Shown one piece after another: positions 5,029 to 10,890 of a DNA stretch of 10,890 bases. Where the stretch lies: the NCBI GenBank assembly GCA_002369295.1, contig DFDR01000090.1, positions 1 to 10,890 of the forward strand. The letters are read 5' to 3'. The position numbers and the translations under genes were made by a program. The notes under the pieces were generated by a model. It saw nothing but the letters and a program-made list of their open reading frames with translations, made no database searches and had not been told where the DNA came from. Each line of letters starts with the position of its first letter. Position 1 is the stretch's first letter. The DNA is from Desulfovibrionaceae bacterium UBA3823. Lineage in GTDB: Bacteria > Desulfobacterota > Desulfovibrionia > Desulfovibrionales > Desulfovibrionaceae.

Positions 5029-6051
5029 CTAAAGGTTGGCGCTGTACCAGTCCCCGGCAAGGCGCAGGCCCTGGCGGACGTCGAACTTGGGCTCGTAGCC
5101 GAGCAGCCTGGCGGCCTTGGAGACGTCGGCCAGCGAGTGGCGCACGTCGCCCGCGCGGAAGTCGCGGTAGGTGGGCTTGGCGTCCGAGGCTTCGGGCTTG
5201 TGGCGCACGACCTCCTCCTTGATGAGCTCGAAAAGCTCGTTCAGGGTGGTGCGCTGGCCGAAGGCCACGTTGTAGATCTGGTTGCGGGCCTCGTCCCTGG
5301 CAAAGCTGGCGAGGAGGTTGGCCTGCACGACGTTGTCGATGTAGCAGAAGTCGCGGCTGGTCTCGCCGTCGCCGTTGACGTAGACGGTTTCGCGGCGGAT
5401 GAGGCTGGCGAACCACTGGGGAATGACGGCGGCGTAGGCGCCGAAGGGATCCTGGCGCTGGCCGAAGACGTTGAAGTAGCGCAGGCCCACGGAGGTGAAG
5501 CCATAGCAGCGGGCGAACACGTCGGCATAGAGCTCGTCAACGTACTTGGTCACTGCGTAGGGAGAGAGGGGATGGCCTATCTTATCCTCGACCTTGGGCA
5601 GCTCCGTGGAGTCGCCGTAGGTGGAGGAGGAGGCCGCATAGACGAAGCTCTTCACGCCGGCGTCGCGGGAAGCGACGATCATGTTGAGGAAGCCGTCGAT
5701 GTTGCAGCTGTTGGAGAGGAGGGGATCGTCGATGGAGCGCGGAACAGAGCCGAGGGCGGCTTCGTGCAGCACGTGATCGACGCCGCTGACTGCGCCGTGG
5801 CAGGTGTCAAGATCGCGGATGTCGCCCTCGATGAAGTGGAAGTTCTTCCAGGCTTCGGGTCCCACAATCGCCTCGACCATGTCCAGGTTCTTCTGGTAGC
5901 CAGTAAGAAAGTTGTCGAGACCGACAACCTTCTGCCCCAGCTTCAGCAGGTGCTCGAGGAGGTTGGAGCCGATGAAGCCGGCGCAGCCTGTGACGAGCCA
6001 GTAGGACGGGTGTTCCTGCATTTCTTTGCACAGCTGTTCATACTGAGTCAT
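5029..6051 (-). CDS. wbpP: WbpP-type UDP-N-acetylglucosamine 4-epimerase
   Basis: This 340-residue extended short-chain dehydrogenase interconverts UDP-GlcNAc and UDP-GalNAc (WbpP/TviC group, which can also act on the uronic acids), supplying sugar for surface polysaccharide. The NAD site is TGCAGFIGS at 21-29. S142 and S143 in AASSSTYGD, with Y165 and K169 in SPYAVTK, form the catalytic set. Other group-typical stretches are [14 protein letters not shown] (97-110), [15 protein letters not shown] (188-202), [15 protein letters not shown] (226-240) and [14 protein letters not shown] (296-309). Length and order agree with Pseudomonas WbpP from end to end. The ATG at 6051 has AGGA about eight bases upstream; a longer open frame to 6198 lacks family similarity. 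A candidate promoter lies at 6126-6154. It is divergent from the GT4/phosphotransferase unit, whose sugar donor it may make. UDP-Glc epimerisation is less likely given the close WbpP likeness. Confidence 0.93.
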   Translation of the reverse strand: MTQYEQLCKEMQEHPSYWLVTGCAGFIGSNLLEHLLKLGQKVVGLDNFLTGYQKNLDMVEAIVGPEAWKNFHFIEGDIRDLDTCHGAVSGVDHVLHEAALGSVPRSIDDPLLSNSCNIDGFLNMIVASRDAGVKSFVYAASSSTYGDSTELPKVEDKIGHPLSPYAVTKYVDELYADVFARCYGFTSVGLRYFNVFGQRQDPFGAYAAVIPQWFASLIRRETVYVNGDGETSRDFCYIDNVVQANLLASFARDEARNQIYNVAFGQRTTLNELFELIKEEVVRHKPEASDAKPTYRDFRAGDVRHSLADVSKAARLLGYEPKFDVRQGLRLAGDWYSANL

Positions 6052-6125
6052 ATGCAATCCTCGACTTGTGTGGTGCTTGCGTGGGGAGGGGAAAGGGAGT
6101 CCGGGGCCCCTGCCCAGGATGCGGC

Positions 6126-6154
6126 AATCTAGCCCGAGCCCCCCTTGATGTAAA
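6126..6154 (-). promoter_or_regulatory. Candidate promoter of wbpP with overlapping inverted repeat
   Basis: On the minus strand TTTACA (6154-6149, five of six) and TAGATT (6131-6126, four of six) are 17 bases apart, placing the start of RNA about 70 bases before the wbpP ATG. An inverted repeat, CCTTG at 6143-6147 and CAAGG at 6156-6160, brackets the -35 element and could be an operator. The ten-base string GCCCCCCTTG at 6138-6147 recurs in the inverted repeat at 9101-9110. In the remainder of this 254-base divergent region I see no clear promoter for the rightward genes, only a lone TTGACG at 6229-6234. Confidence 0.4.
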
Positions 6155-6305
6155 GCAAGGCCAGGCCTGCCGCCGTTCGCCTCAGGCTCCGCGTTCACCG
6201 CTTTTCACCCTGTCCATTTTTTAGTAGGTTGACGCCGTTTTGTGCATTTCGGCGCAACCCCCCGCCGGTCTGGCCGGGAGGAACGGCGCAAAGGAACGTG
6301 CTTCG

Positions 6306-7427
6306 ATGAAAATCTGTGTTCTTGGGAACCAGGCAAGGGCGGTCTTCCTGTTCTGGAAAGTCCTGATGCGGCAGATGCTGGCAGCTGGACACGCCGTCTT
6401 CTGCCTTCTGCCGGACGGCGACCCCGCAACGGAACAGAGCCTGCGGGAGCTCGGCGTCCGCGTCGTCAACTACCGCCTCGACCGCAAGGGCGTGAATCCC
6501 GTGCGCGACATCGCGACCTACTTCGACCTTGAGCGCGTCTTCAAGGCCGAGCGGCCGGACCTGCTCTTCGCCTCCACCATCAAGCCCGTGATCTACGGCT
6601 GCATGGCAGCCAAGCGCGCCGGCGTCAGGCACATCTACGCCACCATCACCGGCCTCGGCTACGCCTTCGAGGCGGACTCCGTCTTCAAGAAGTGCATCAA
6701 CCGCCTCAGCATCACCCTGTACCGCATGGCGCTCCAGCACATCGAGGGCGTCTTCTTCCAGAACAGGGACGATGCCGAGCTCTTCCGCAGGTCCGGCATT
6801 CTCCAGGCCGGCGCCCGCGTGCTCTTTGCCAGGGGCACGGGCGTCGACGTTGCACGCTTCGACCAGCGCCCCCTGCCCGCAGGCGAAGACGTCACCTTCC
6901 TCGTCGTGGGCCGGCTCCTCGAAGCCAAGGGCTACCGCGAGTTCGCCGAAGCGGCGGTCATGCTGAAGCGGCAGTGGCCCTGCGCCCGCTTCCAGGCGCT
7001 CGGCCCCAGAGAGCAGGGCCTTGGCAGCATCTCCGGCGAGGAGATTGCCCAGTGGGCCAGAGACGGCTCCGTCGAGTACCTCGGCGAGGCCAGGGACGTG
7101 CGCCCGTACGTTGAAGCCTGCCATGTCCTCGTCCTGCCATCCTGGCGCGAAGGCACGCCCACGGCCGTCATGGAGGCCATGAGCATGGGCAGGGCCGCCG
7201 TCGTGACGGACGTGCCAGGCTGCCGCGAAGTCGTGCGCGACGGCGTCAACGGCTTCCTCGTGCCGGCCAAGAACCCGCCGGCTCTGGCCAGAGCCATGGA
7301 GCGCTTCCTCAAGGATCCTGCGCTCGCCGGCGCCCTGGGCGCCGAGGGCCGCAGGATTGCCGAGGCAGAATTCGACGCCGAGACCGTGGCCCGGAACATA
7401 CTGAAGGACATGCATGTGCCGGCCTAA
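6306..7427 (+). CDS. GT4-family glycosyltransferase
   Basis: This 373-residue GT-B fold retaining glycosyltransferase probably acts at the cytoplasmic face of the inner membrane on a lipid-linked acceptor. The N-terminal domain opens with MKICVLGNQARAVFLFW and contains GVNPVRDIATYFDLERVFKA (62-81) and ATITGLGYAF (112-121), a layout seen in PglA-like N-acetylhexosaminyl transferases. The C-terminal domain has GTGVD (177-181), VGRLLEAKGYREF (201-213), YLGEARDV near 258-265, and the donor-site E-x7-E motif with E282 and E290 in EGTPTAVME, followed by PGCREVVRDGVNGFLVP. The start at 6306 follows AAAGGA at 6290-6295; upstream codons in the frame add nothing family-like. The phosphotransferase gene begins 26 bases after the stop, so the two form an operon. 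Donor sugar is inferred: with wbpP next door, UDP-GalNAc or UDP-GlcNAc is a reasonable candidate, not shown by the sequence. Confidence 0.88.
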   Translation: MKICVLGNQARAVFLFWKVLMRQMLAAGHAVFCLLPDGDPATEQSLRELGVRVVNYRLDRKGVNPVRDIATYFDLERVFKAERPDLLFASTIKPVIYGCMAAKRAGVRHIYATITGLGYAFEADSVFKKCINRLSITLYRMALQHIEGVFFQNRDDAELFRRSGILQAGARVLFARGTGVDVARFDQRPLPAGEDVTFLVVGRLLEAKGYREFAEAAVMLKRQWPCARFQALGPREQGLGSISGEEIAQWARDGSVEYLGEARDVRPYVEACHVLVLPSWREGTPTAVMEAMSMGRAAVVTDVPGCREVVRDGVNGFLVPAKNPPALARAMERFLKDPALAGALGAEGRRIAEAEFDAETVARNILKDMHVPA

Positions 7428-7453
7428 GGCGCATGGCGAGGAGACATATTCCC

Positions 7454-8803
7454 ATGATCAGCAACTACAGGCGCGGGCTCATGCAGGCCATCGACTTCGG
7501 CTGCCTTCTGGCGGCCCTGCTGGTGTGCGAGCTGACCACACTGCCCCCGGAGCTCAACGTCTTCAAGGACTACACCGGCGCAAGCCTGTTCACCTTCTTC
7601 TTCTATCTGCTCTTCTTCTACATCCTCGATGCCTACAGCGTGGGCCACGAAGACTTCAAGGAGACCATGGGCCGGGTGCTGGTCGCCTGCACCCTCGGCA
7701 TCATCAGCTCGGCAACCTGCTCCTACACCTTCCAGCACTGGCGCTTCGACAGGGCAACCATAGCCCTGCTCTTTGCGCTCTCCTGCCTGCTCTGCCTCGG
7801 CTGGCGCTACCTCTACTACCGCAACGCCGACAAGCTGACGCACCCCCTGCGCATCCTCCTCGTGGGCGTGGACAGGGCCGGCAAGATCCGCCAGCTCCTC
7901 CGCGAGGGCCTGCCCGAAGCCAACATCATAGGCTACGTTGGCGAGAAGGACATGGACCCCGACGCCGGCCCCTGCCTTGGCGCGCCCTTCGACGTGCTGG
8001 ACGCGGCCAAGTCCAGCGGCGCCACCATGATTCTGCTCCTGCCTGACGCCCCCATCGACGACGACATCGCCCACGCCCTGCTGGAGGCCAAGCTCGCCGG
8101 CACCATGGTCGTCGATCTGCGCAGCTTCTACGAGCACGTGGTCAAGCGCCTGCCCATCACCCAGATTACCGAGGAGTGGCTCCTGCAGACCGAGGGCTTC
8201 AACCTCAACACCCGAGGCTCTCTGCGTCGCCTCAAGCGCGCCCTCGACGTCATCATCTCCATCCTGATCTTCATCCCGGCGGCCCCCATCATGCTCGCCA
8301 CGGCCATCGCCATACGCATGGAGTCCAAGGGTCCCGTCATCTACAAGCAGGACCGCGTGGGCCTCTTCGAAAAGGAATTCACGGTCTACAAGTTCCGCTC
8401 CATGCGCACCGACGCCGAGAAGAACGGCGCGGTCTGGGCCAGAGAGCACGACGACCGCGTGACCCGCGTTGGGCGCTTCATCCGCAAGGTCCGCATCGAC
8501 GAGCTTCCCCAGCTCTGGAACATCCTCAAGGGCGACATGAGCTTCATCGGCCCCCGTCCCGAGCGCATGGCCTTCGTCACCCAGCTCAAGCAGGACATCC
8601 CCTACTACAGCCTCAGGCACACCGTGAAGCCCGGGCTCACCGGCTGGGCCCAGGTCTGCTACCCCTATGGAGCCTCGCAGGAGGACGCCCTGCACAAGCT
8701 CGAATACGACCTCTACTACATCAAGAACATGTCCCTCCTGCTGGACATCGTCATCATCCTGAAAACCGTGGGCGTCGTGCTCTTCCCCAAGGGCTCGCGC
8801 TAG
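7454..8803 (+). CDS. Polyprenyl-phosphate sugar phosphotransferase (initiating glycosyltransferase)
   Basis: This 449-residue inner-membrane enzyme transfers a sugar 1-phosphate from a nucleotide sugar to undecaprenyl phosphate, the first step of many surface polysaccharides. It has the long WbaP-like layout. About four hydrophobic segments lie between 11 and 120. A Rossmann-like middle domain starts at PLRILLVGVDRAGK (131-144). The catalytic part begins at RRLKRALDVIISI (258-270), with a proline-broken re-entrant hydrophobic segment to about 287. It continues with YKQDRVGL, YKFRSMRTDAE (312-322), RIDELPQLWNIL (347-358), GDMSFIGPRPER (360-371) and KPGLTGWAQV (392-401). All key blocks are intact. 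I chose the ATG at 7454 because GAGGAGA at 7438-7444 is nine bases ahead; an ATG at 7433 would add seven residues with a poorer site. Which sugar it uses cannot be read from sequence. A terminator follows 22 bases after the stop codon. Confidence 0.92.
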   Translation: MISNYRRGLMQAIDFGCLLAALLVCELTTLPPELNVFKDYTGASLFTFFFYLLFFYILDAYSVGHEDFKETMGRVLVACTLGIISSATCSYTFQHWRFDRATIALLFALSCLLCLGWRYLYYRNADKLTHPLRILLVGVDRAGKIRQLLREGLPEANIIGYVGEKDMDPDAGPCLGAPFDVLDAAKSSGATMILLLPDAPIDDDIAHALLEAKLAGTMVVDLRSFYEHVVKRLPITQITEEWLLQTEGFNLNTRGSLRRLKRALDVIISILIFIPAAPIMLATAIAIRMESKGPVIYKQDRVGLFEKEFTVYKFRSMRTDAEKNGAVWAREHDDRVTRVGRFIRKVRIDELPQLWNILKGDMSFIGPRPERMAFVTQLKQDIPYYSLRHTVKPGLTGWAQVCYPYGASQEDALHKLEYDLYYIKNMSLLLDIVIILKTVGVVLFPKGSR

Positions 8804-8825
8804 CCACGCTCCCCAGCGCACGCAA

Positions 8826-8872
8826 AGGGCCTGTCCGGAAGGCGACACCTTCCAGGCAGGCCCTCTCTTTCT
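8826..8872 (+). terminator. Intrinsic terminator of the glycosyltransferase operon
   Basis: AGGGCCTG pairs with CAGGCCCT (8826-8833 and 8857-8864), and inside it GGAAGG pairs with CCTTCC around a CGACA loop; the short middle section has one G-U pair, one C-G pair and one mismatch. CTCTCTTTCT follows. The stem is long and stable and the tail only moderately T-rich. It ends the unit that begins with the GT4 gene. Confidence 0.75.
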
Positions 8873-9009
8873 GCTCAGGCACAAGCCAAAAACGCTCCTT
8901 GCCGGCAAAGCCTGTCAAGCCCCTCCCAAAGGACCCAAAAAATTCCCCTCTTGACAAGCCTCCGGTGCCCGTCTTTCAAGGCTTTTCGCCCTGTCCGGGA
9001 CGCGCCTCC

Positions 9010-9048
9010 AAAAACTCAATCCTGTCATATGACAAGATTGAGTTTTTT
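9010..9048. promoter_or_regulatory. Long inverted repeat with palindromic core (bidirectional terminator or operator)
   Basis: Twelve-base arms (9010-9021 and 9036-9047, beginning AAAAACTC and ending GAGTTTTT) flank one mismatched pair and a perfect 12-base palindrome, TGTCATATGACA. A T-run follows on the plus strand and its equivalent on the minus strand, so it fits an intrinsic terminator in both directions. The operon to the left already has one at 8826-8872, and the TGTCA half-site also occurs at 8913-8917 and inverted at 8952-8956, so a regulator site is possible. It lies 111 bases before the next gene. In the rest of the 355-base gap I see only a lone TTGACA at 8951-8956 without a good -10, and the repeat at 9100-9123. 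Confidence 0.6.
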
Positions 9049-9099
9049 CGTTTCTGCGTTTTCGCACTTTTGAAACTTACTCCGCTTTGTCCGCATCCT

Positions 9100-9123
9100 T
9101 GCCCCCCTTGTACAAGGGAGGCA
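9100..9123. promoter_or_regulatory. Near-perfect inverted repeat in the leader of the autotransporter operon
   Basis: The core CCCTTGTACAAGGG (9105-9118) is a perfect 14-base palindrome. With one C/A mismatch it extends to 24 bases, covering 9100-9123. It ends 23 bases before the ribosome site TAAGGAG (9147-9153) of the small gene at 9159. In DNA it could be an operator for a dimeric regulator; in RNA it would form a hairpin in the leader. I do not recognise a specific regulator family from the core. Confidence 0.55.
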
Positions 9124-9158
9124 GGCCCCAGTGGCCAAATCACTGTAAGGAGTTTCCC

Positions 9159-9461
9159 ATGAGCAGAAATGCCTCGTCCCGTCCCTCCGGCTTCGCAGCA
9201 AGAAAGCTCTGCTGCGCCATCCTTGCGGCCACAGCCGTCTGCTACTTTGCCCAGCCCTTCAGCCTCCGCAACTTCAGCAATGAACTCAACAGCACCCGCT
9301 TCCTCAAGACGGCCATCGAGCAGAGCAGGAACAGCCGCACCGGGCGGGCAGGCTCCCTGCGGGAGCGCGCCCAGCGCAAAGACGATGCAAGGCGCCTGAT
9401 CCAGGAGAAGGACAAGCTGAAAGGGCGCTTCTTCGATGCCGTCCCCTACCCCAGCTTCTAG
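9159..9461 (+). CDS. Small basic membrane-anchored protein of unknown function
   Basis: This 100-residue protein is not recognised. The start at 9159 follows TAAGGAG (9147-9153). After a short positively charged head comes a hydrophobic segment at about 17-31 (LCCAILAATAVCYFA), best read as one membrane anchor or an uncleaved signal; cysteines 18, 19 and 28 sit in it. Residues 35-100 are hydrophilic and strongly basic, with a probable helix rich in Arg, Lys, Glu and Gln (66-90, RERAQRKDDARRLIQEKDKL), ending in FFDAVPYPSF. With the anchor in the inner membrane and the tail in the periplasm it could interact with a secreted protein. Its stop codon is 18 bases before the autotransporter start, and each gene has a strong ribosome site, so they look like a two-gene operon. 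An accessory role in export or assembly is inference from position only. It could also be a diverged remnant of something larger. Confidence 0.75.
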   Translation: MSRNASSRPSGFAARKLCCAILAATAVCYFAQPFSLRNFSNELNSTRFLKTAIEQSRNSRTGRAGSLRERAQRKDDARRLIQEKDKLKGRFFDAVPYPSF

Positions 9462-9479
9462 CGCGAGGAGCAGCGAGCC

Positions 9480-10890
9480 ATGCGCAAGACAACCCTGCTT
9501 CCCCTTCTGCTTTCCTCGCTGATCTGCCCCGCTTCCGGAGGCACGGACGCCGGCGCCTCCGAACCGGTCCAAGAGGGCTCGAAGATCTGCGGCATCGTCG
9601 GCATCCTGAACGGCCAGGCCGCCCAGGACACCACCCTCGAGGTCAACGACGAACTCGTCAGCCAGGGCTTCAATGCCTACTATGCAGCCGACGGACGCTC
9701 CAGCCGCGACCCCGTCTCGGGCAACACCCTCCTGCTCAGGGCCAGCGGCGATACTCCCGTCGGCACCGTCTACGCCGGCCATGCCAACTATGCCCACGCC
9801 GTGGGGAATACGCTTGTCATCGAGAGCGGCTTTGCCCAGACCCTGGCCGCAGCTGGCCTGGTCAACGCTGAAGGCAATGCCGAGAACAACAGCGTCCTGA
9901 TCTACGGCGGAGGCTTTCTGGGAGGCAATCTCGACGACGAGCTCTCCAGCGTGCTTGCCGGCGGATTCACCAGCGACGAGTTCGGCTCCGCCAGCGGCAA
10001 CAGCATCGACATCTTCAACGGCACCTTCAGCAAAGCCATCATAGCCGCCGGCTACAGCGCCCTCTTCGGCGTGGCCGAGAACAACAGGATTAGCATTGAA
10101 AACGGCGGATTCAGCAACGCCATCGTTGCCGGCGGCTACAGCGTCCTCGGCCTGGCAGGGGCAAACAGCGTCGGCATCCGCAACGGCGACTTCGCCAATG
10201 CCATCGTTGCCGGCGGCTACAGCCGCTTCGGTCCAGCCCTGAACAACACCGTCAGCATCAGCGGAGGCACATTCACCGACGTCGTCATCGCCGGCGGCGC
10301 AGCGGGAGGAGACTACGAAGACGCCCCGGCAACGGGCAACACCGTCAGCATCAGCGACGCGCCCGTCTTCAACAACGTCTCCCTCTACGGCGGACTGGCG
10401 CTGGCCGTTGAAGACGGCACCTCTCCGGCTGCGGATCTGCGCAGCGACAACACACTGCAGATCCACGATGCCGCCAACCTCAGGGTTGCCAGCATCGCCA
10501 ACTTCAGCAATTACGATTTCCGGCTCGGCGGCGCAGCCTTCGAGACCGGCGCCTCCGTGCTCCTCATCGCCAATTCCGGCGGGACGACGGATCTCGGGCA
10601 CAACCCCAGATTCACAGTCGCCCTCTCCAGCGATGCGGGTCCTGCTTCCGGCCGTACGGCTCACCTGCTGACCGAGCTTACCGGCGCCTTCAAGATCAAC
10701 GGCACCATGCTCGACGACACTCCCCAGAAACTGGCCGAAGGCATTGCCGTCACGCAGGGCGTGAGCCTGGAATACCAGGCCGACATCGTGGCGAGCGCGC
10801 GATACATCGACATCGTCTTTGCCAGCACGGAAGCGCCAAGCCCCGACCCGGAACCTGAGCCGCAACCCCAGCCGCAGCCTGAGCCCCAGC
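9480..10890 (+). CDS. Repeat-rich autotransporter-like exported protein, N-terminal 470 residues, open at window end
   Basis: The reading frame is open for 470 codons to the edge, with no stop. The ATG at 9480 follows GAGGAG (9465-9470). Residues 1-20 are a signal peptide (MRKTTLLPLLLSSLICPASG). A short region with NGQAAQDTTLEVNDELVSQGF precedes a repeat block from about 82 to 345, in which units starting N-[ST]-[VIL] recur about every 27 residues and several end in VAGGYS or a similar turn. This is what a stacked beta-helix passenger looks like. After a non-repetitive part (about 346-448) there is a Pro-rich linker, SPDPEPEPQPQPQPEPQ, running off the window. Such linkers commonly join a passenger to a C-terminal autotransporter beta-barrel, but the barrel is not visible, so type V secretion is inferred. 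The passenger has several N-x-S/T sites (N136, N180, N255, N299, N341). A hemagglutinin- or adhesin-like surface role is likely; the ligand is unknown. Confidence 0.85.
   Translation, partial: MRKTTLLPLLLSSLICPASGGTDAGASEPVQEGSKICGIVGILNGQAAQDTTLEVNDELVSQGFNAYYAADGRSSRDPVSGNTLLLRASGDTPVGTVYAGHANYAHAVGNTLVIESGFAQTLAAAGLVNAEGNAENNSVLIYGGGFLGGNLDDELSSVLAGGFTSDEFGSASGNSIDIFNGTFSKAIIAAGYSALFGVAENNRISIENGGFSNAIVAGGYSVLGLAGANSVGIRNGDFANAIVAGGYSRFGPALNNTVSISGGTFTDVVIAGGAAGGDYEDAPATGNTVSISDAPVFNNVSLYGGLALAVEDGTSPAADLRSDNTLQIHDAANLRVASIANFSNYDFRLGGAAFETGASVLLIANSGGTTDLGHNPRFTVALSSDAGPASGRTAHLLTELTGAFKINGTMLDDTPQKLAEGIAVTQGVSLEYQADIVASARYIDIVFASTEAPSPDPEPEPQPQPQPEPQ
9723..10448 (+). repeat. Passenger repeat block, about 27 codons per unit
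   Basis: Units of the autotransporter passenger begin at residues 82, 110, 137, 174, 202, 229, 256 and 287, with a last degenerate start at 324; spacings are 28, 27, 37, 28, 27, 27, 31 and 37. Consensus is roughly N-[ST]-[VIL]-x-I-x-x-G-x-F followed by an [AV]GG-[YA] turn. Copies at 174-255 are the most alike. In the DNA a 24-base string coding AIVAGGYS is identical at 10119-10142 and 10200-10223 (81 bases apart), with a closely related copy at 10035-10058. That indicates recent unit duplication, so copy number may vary between strains. Confidence 0.85.

Noticed and set aside
4097..5416. A 439-codon minus-strand open frame across the UPF0173 gene and the end of wbpP
   Set aside because: It crosses a strong terminator, overlaps two genes with intact catalytic motifs and has arginine-rich nonsense composition.
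7424..8908. A 494-codon minus-strand open frame opposite the phosphotransferase
   Set aside because: It covers the well-supported phosphotransferase gene and its terminator, and its translation is Val/Glu/Gly/Ala-rich with no family features.
8951..8979. TTGACA as a promoter for the autotransporter operon
   Set aside because: The hexamer 17 bases downstream (TTTCAA) is a poor -10, and the terminator-like repeat at 9010-9048 would lie between it and the genes.
8976..10865. A very long minus-strand open frame of 629 codons opposite the autotransporter
   Set aside because: It is an antisense shadow of GC-rich coding DNA: low-complexity Gly/Ala/Val/Asp protein, no ribosome site, and it runs through the small gene and the inverted repeats. 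The plus-strand frame has a signal peptide, repeats and a good start.
1..10890. CRISPR arrays, insertion sequences and riboswitches
   Set aside because: No regularly spaced near-identical repeats with unique spacers, no transposase motifs and no recognisable riboswitch core were found on reading both strands. The only regular DNA repeats are the coding units of the autotransporter passenger.

Overview
The window looks like chromosomal DNA from a GC-rich (about two thirds G+C) Gram-negative bacterium. Several things support a diderm host: proteins with Sec signal peptides, a WbpP-type sugar-nucleotide epimerase beside a lipid-linked initiating glycosyltransferase, and an autotransporter-like repeat passenger. 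The style fits a sulfate-reducing Desulfovibrionaceae-like genome, but that is a guess from general familiarity and nothing in the window proves the taxon.

Layout, left to right. Bases 1-482 hold the 3' end of rimO (ribosomal protein S12 methylthiotransferase). Next, on the same strand, come five paralogous genes for small exported proteins (515-3574). All share a core with an RFxIxVPxGW-type signature that I read as a Mog1/PsbP/DcrB-like domain. Copies 1 and 2 are almost bare domains. Copy 3 adds an acidic Ala/Pro tail, copy 4 an N-terminal spacer, and copy 5 a C-terminal extension of about 60 residues with two cysteines. Copy 5 and its flanks are strikingly AT-rich (about 34% G+C in three sampled rows, against about 68% in a sampled row of its neighbour). 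It ends in a clean intrinsic terminator. A stretch without a recognisable gene follows, then a tRNA-Arg(CCG) on the minus strand with its own promoter and terminator. The 3' end of this tRNA faces the AT-rich block.

Bases 4259-4945 encode a UPF0173-family metallo-beta-lactamase-fold hydrolase. It converges on wbpP (5029-6051, minus) across a perfect 14-bp terminator stem. Divergent from wbpP is a two-gene unit: a GT4 glycosyltransferase (6306-7427) and a polyprenyl-phosphate sugar phosphotransferase (7454-8803). Together the three could supply UDP-GalNAc or a related sugar, start a glycan on undecaprenyl phosphate and extend it. No flippase, polymerase or ligase gene lies in the window.

After a terminator and a 355-base intergenic region with two strong inverted repeats comes a second two-gene unit: a 100-residue membrane-anchored basic protein (9159-9461) and, 18 bases later, a large open gene (9480 to the window end). 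The latter has a signal peptide, about nine roughly 27-residue passenger repeats and a Pro/Glu/Gln linker, and its beta-barrel presumably lies beyond the edge. The candidates for something undescribed are the tandem family of exported domain proteins, including its compositionally foreign member, and the small protein paired with the autotransporter.
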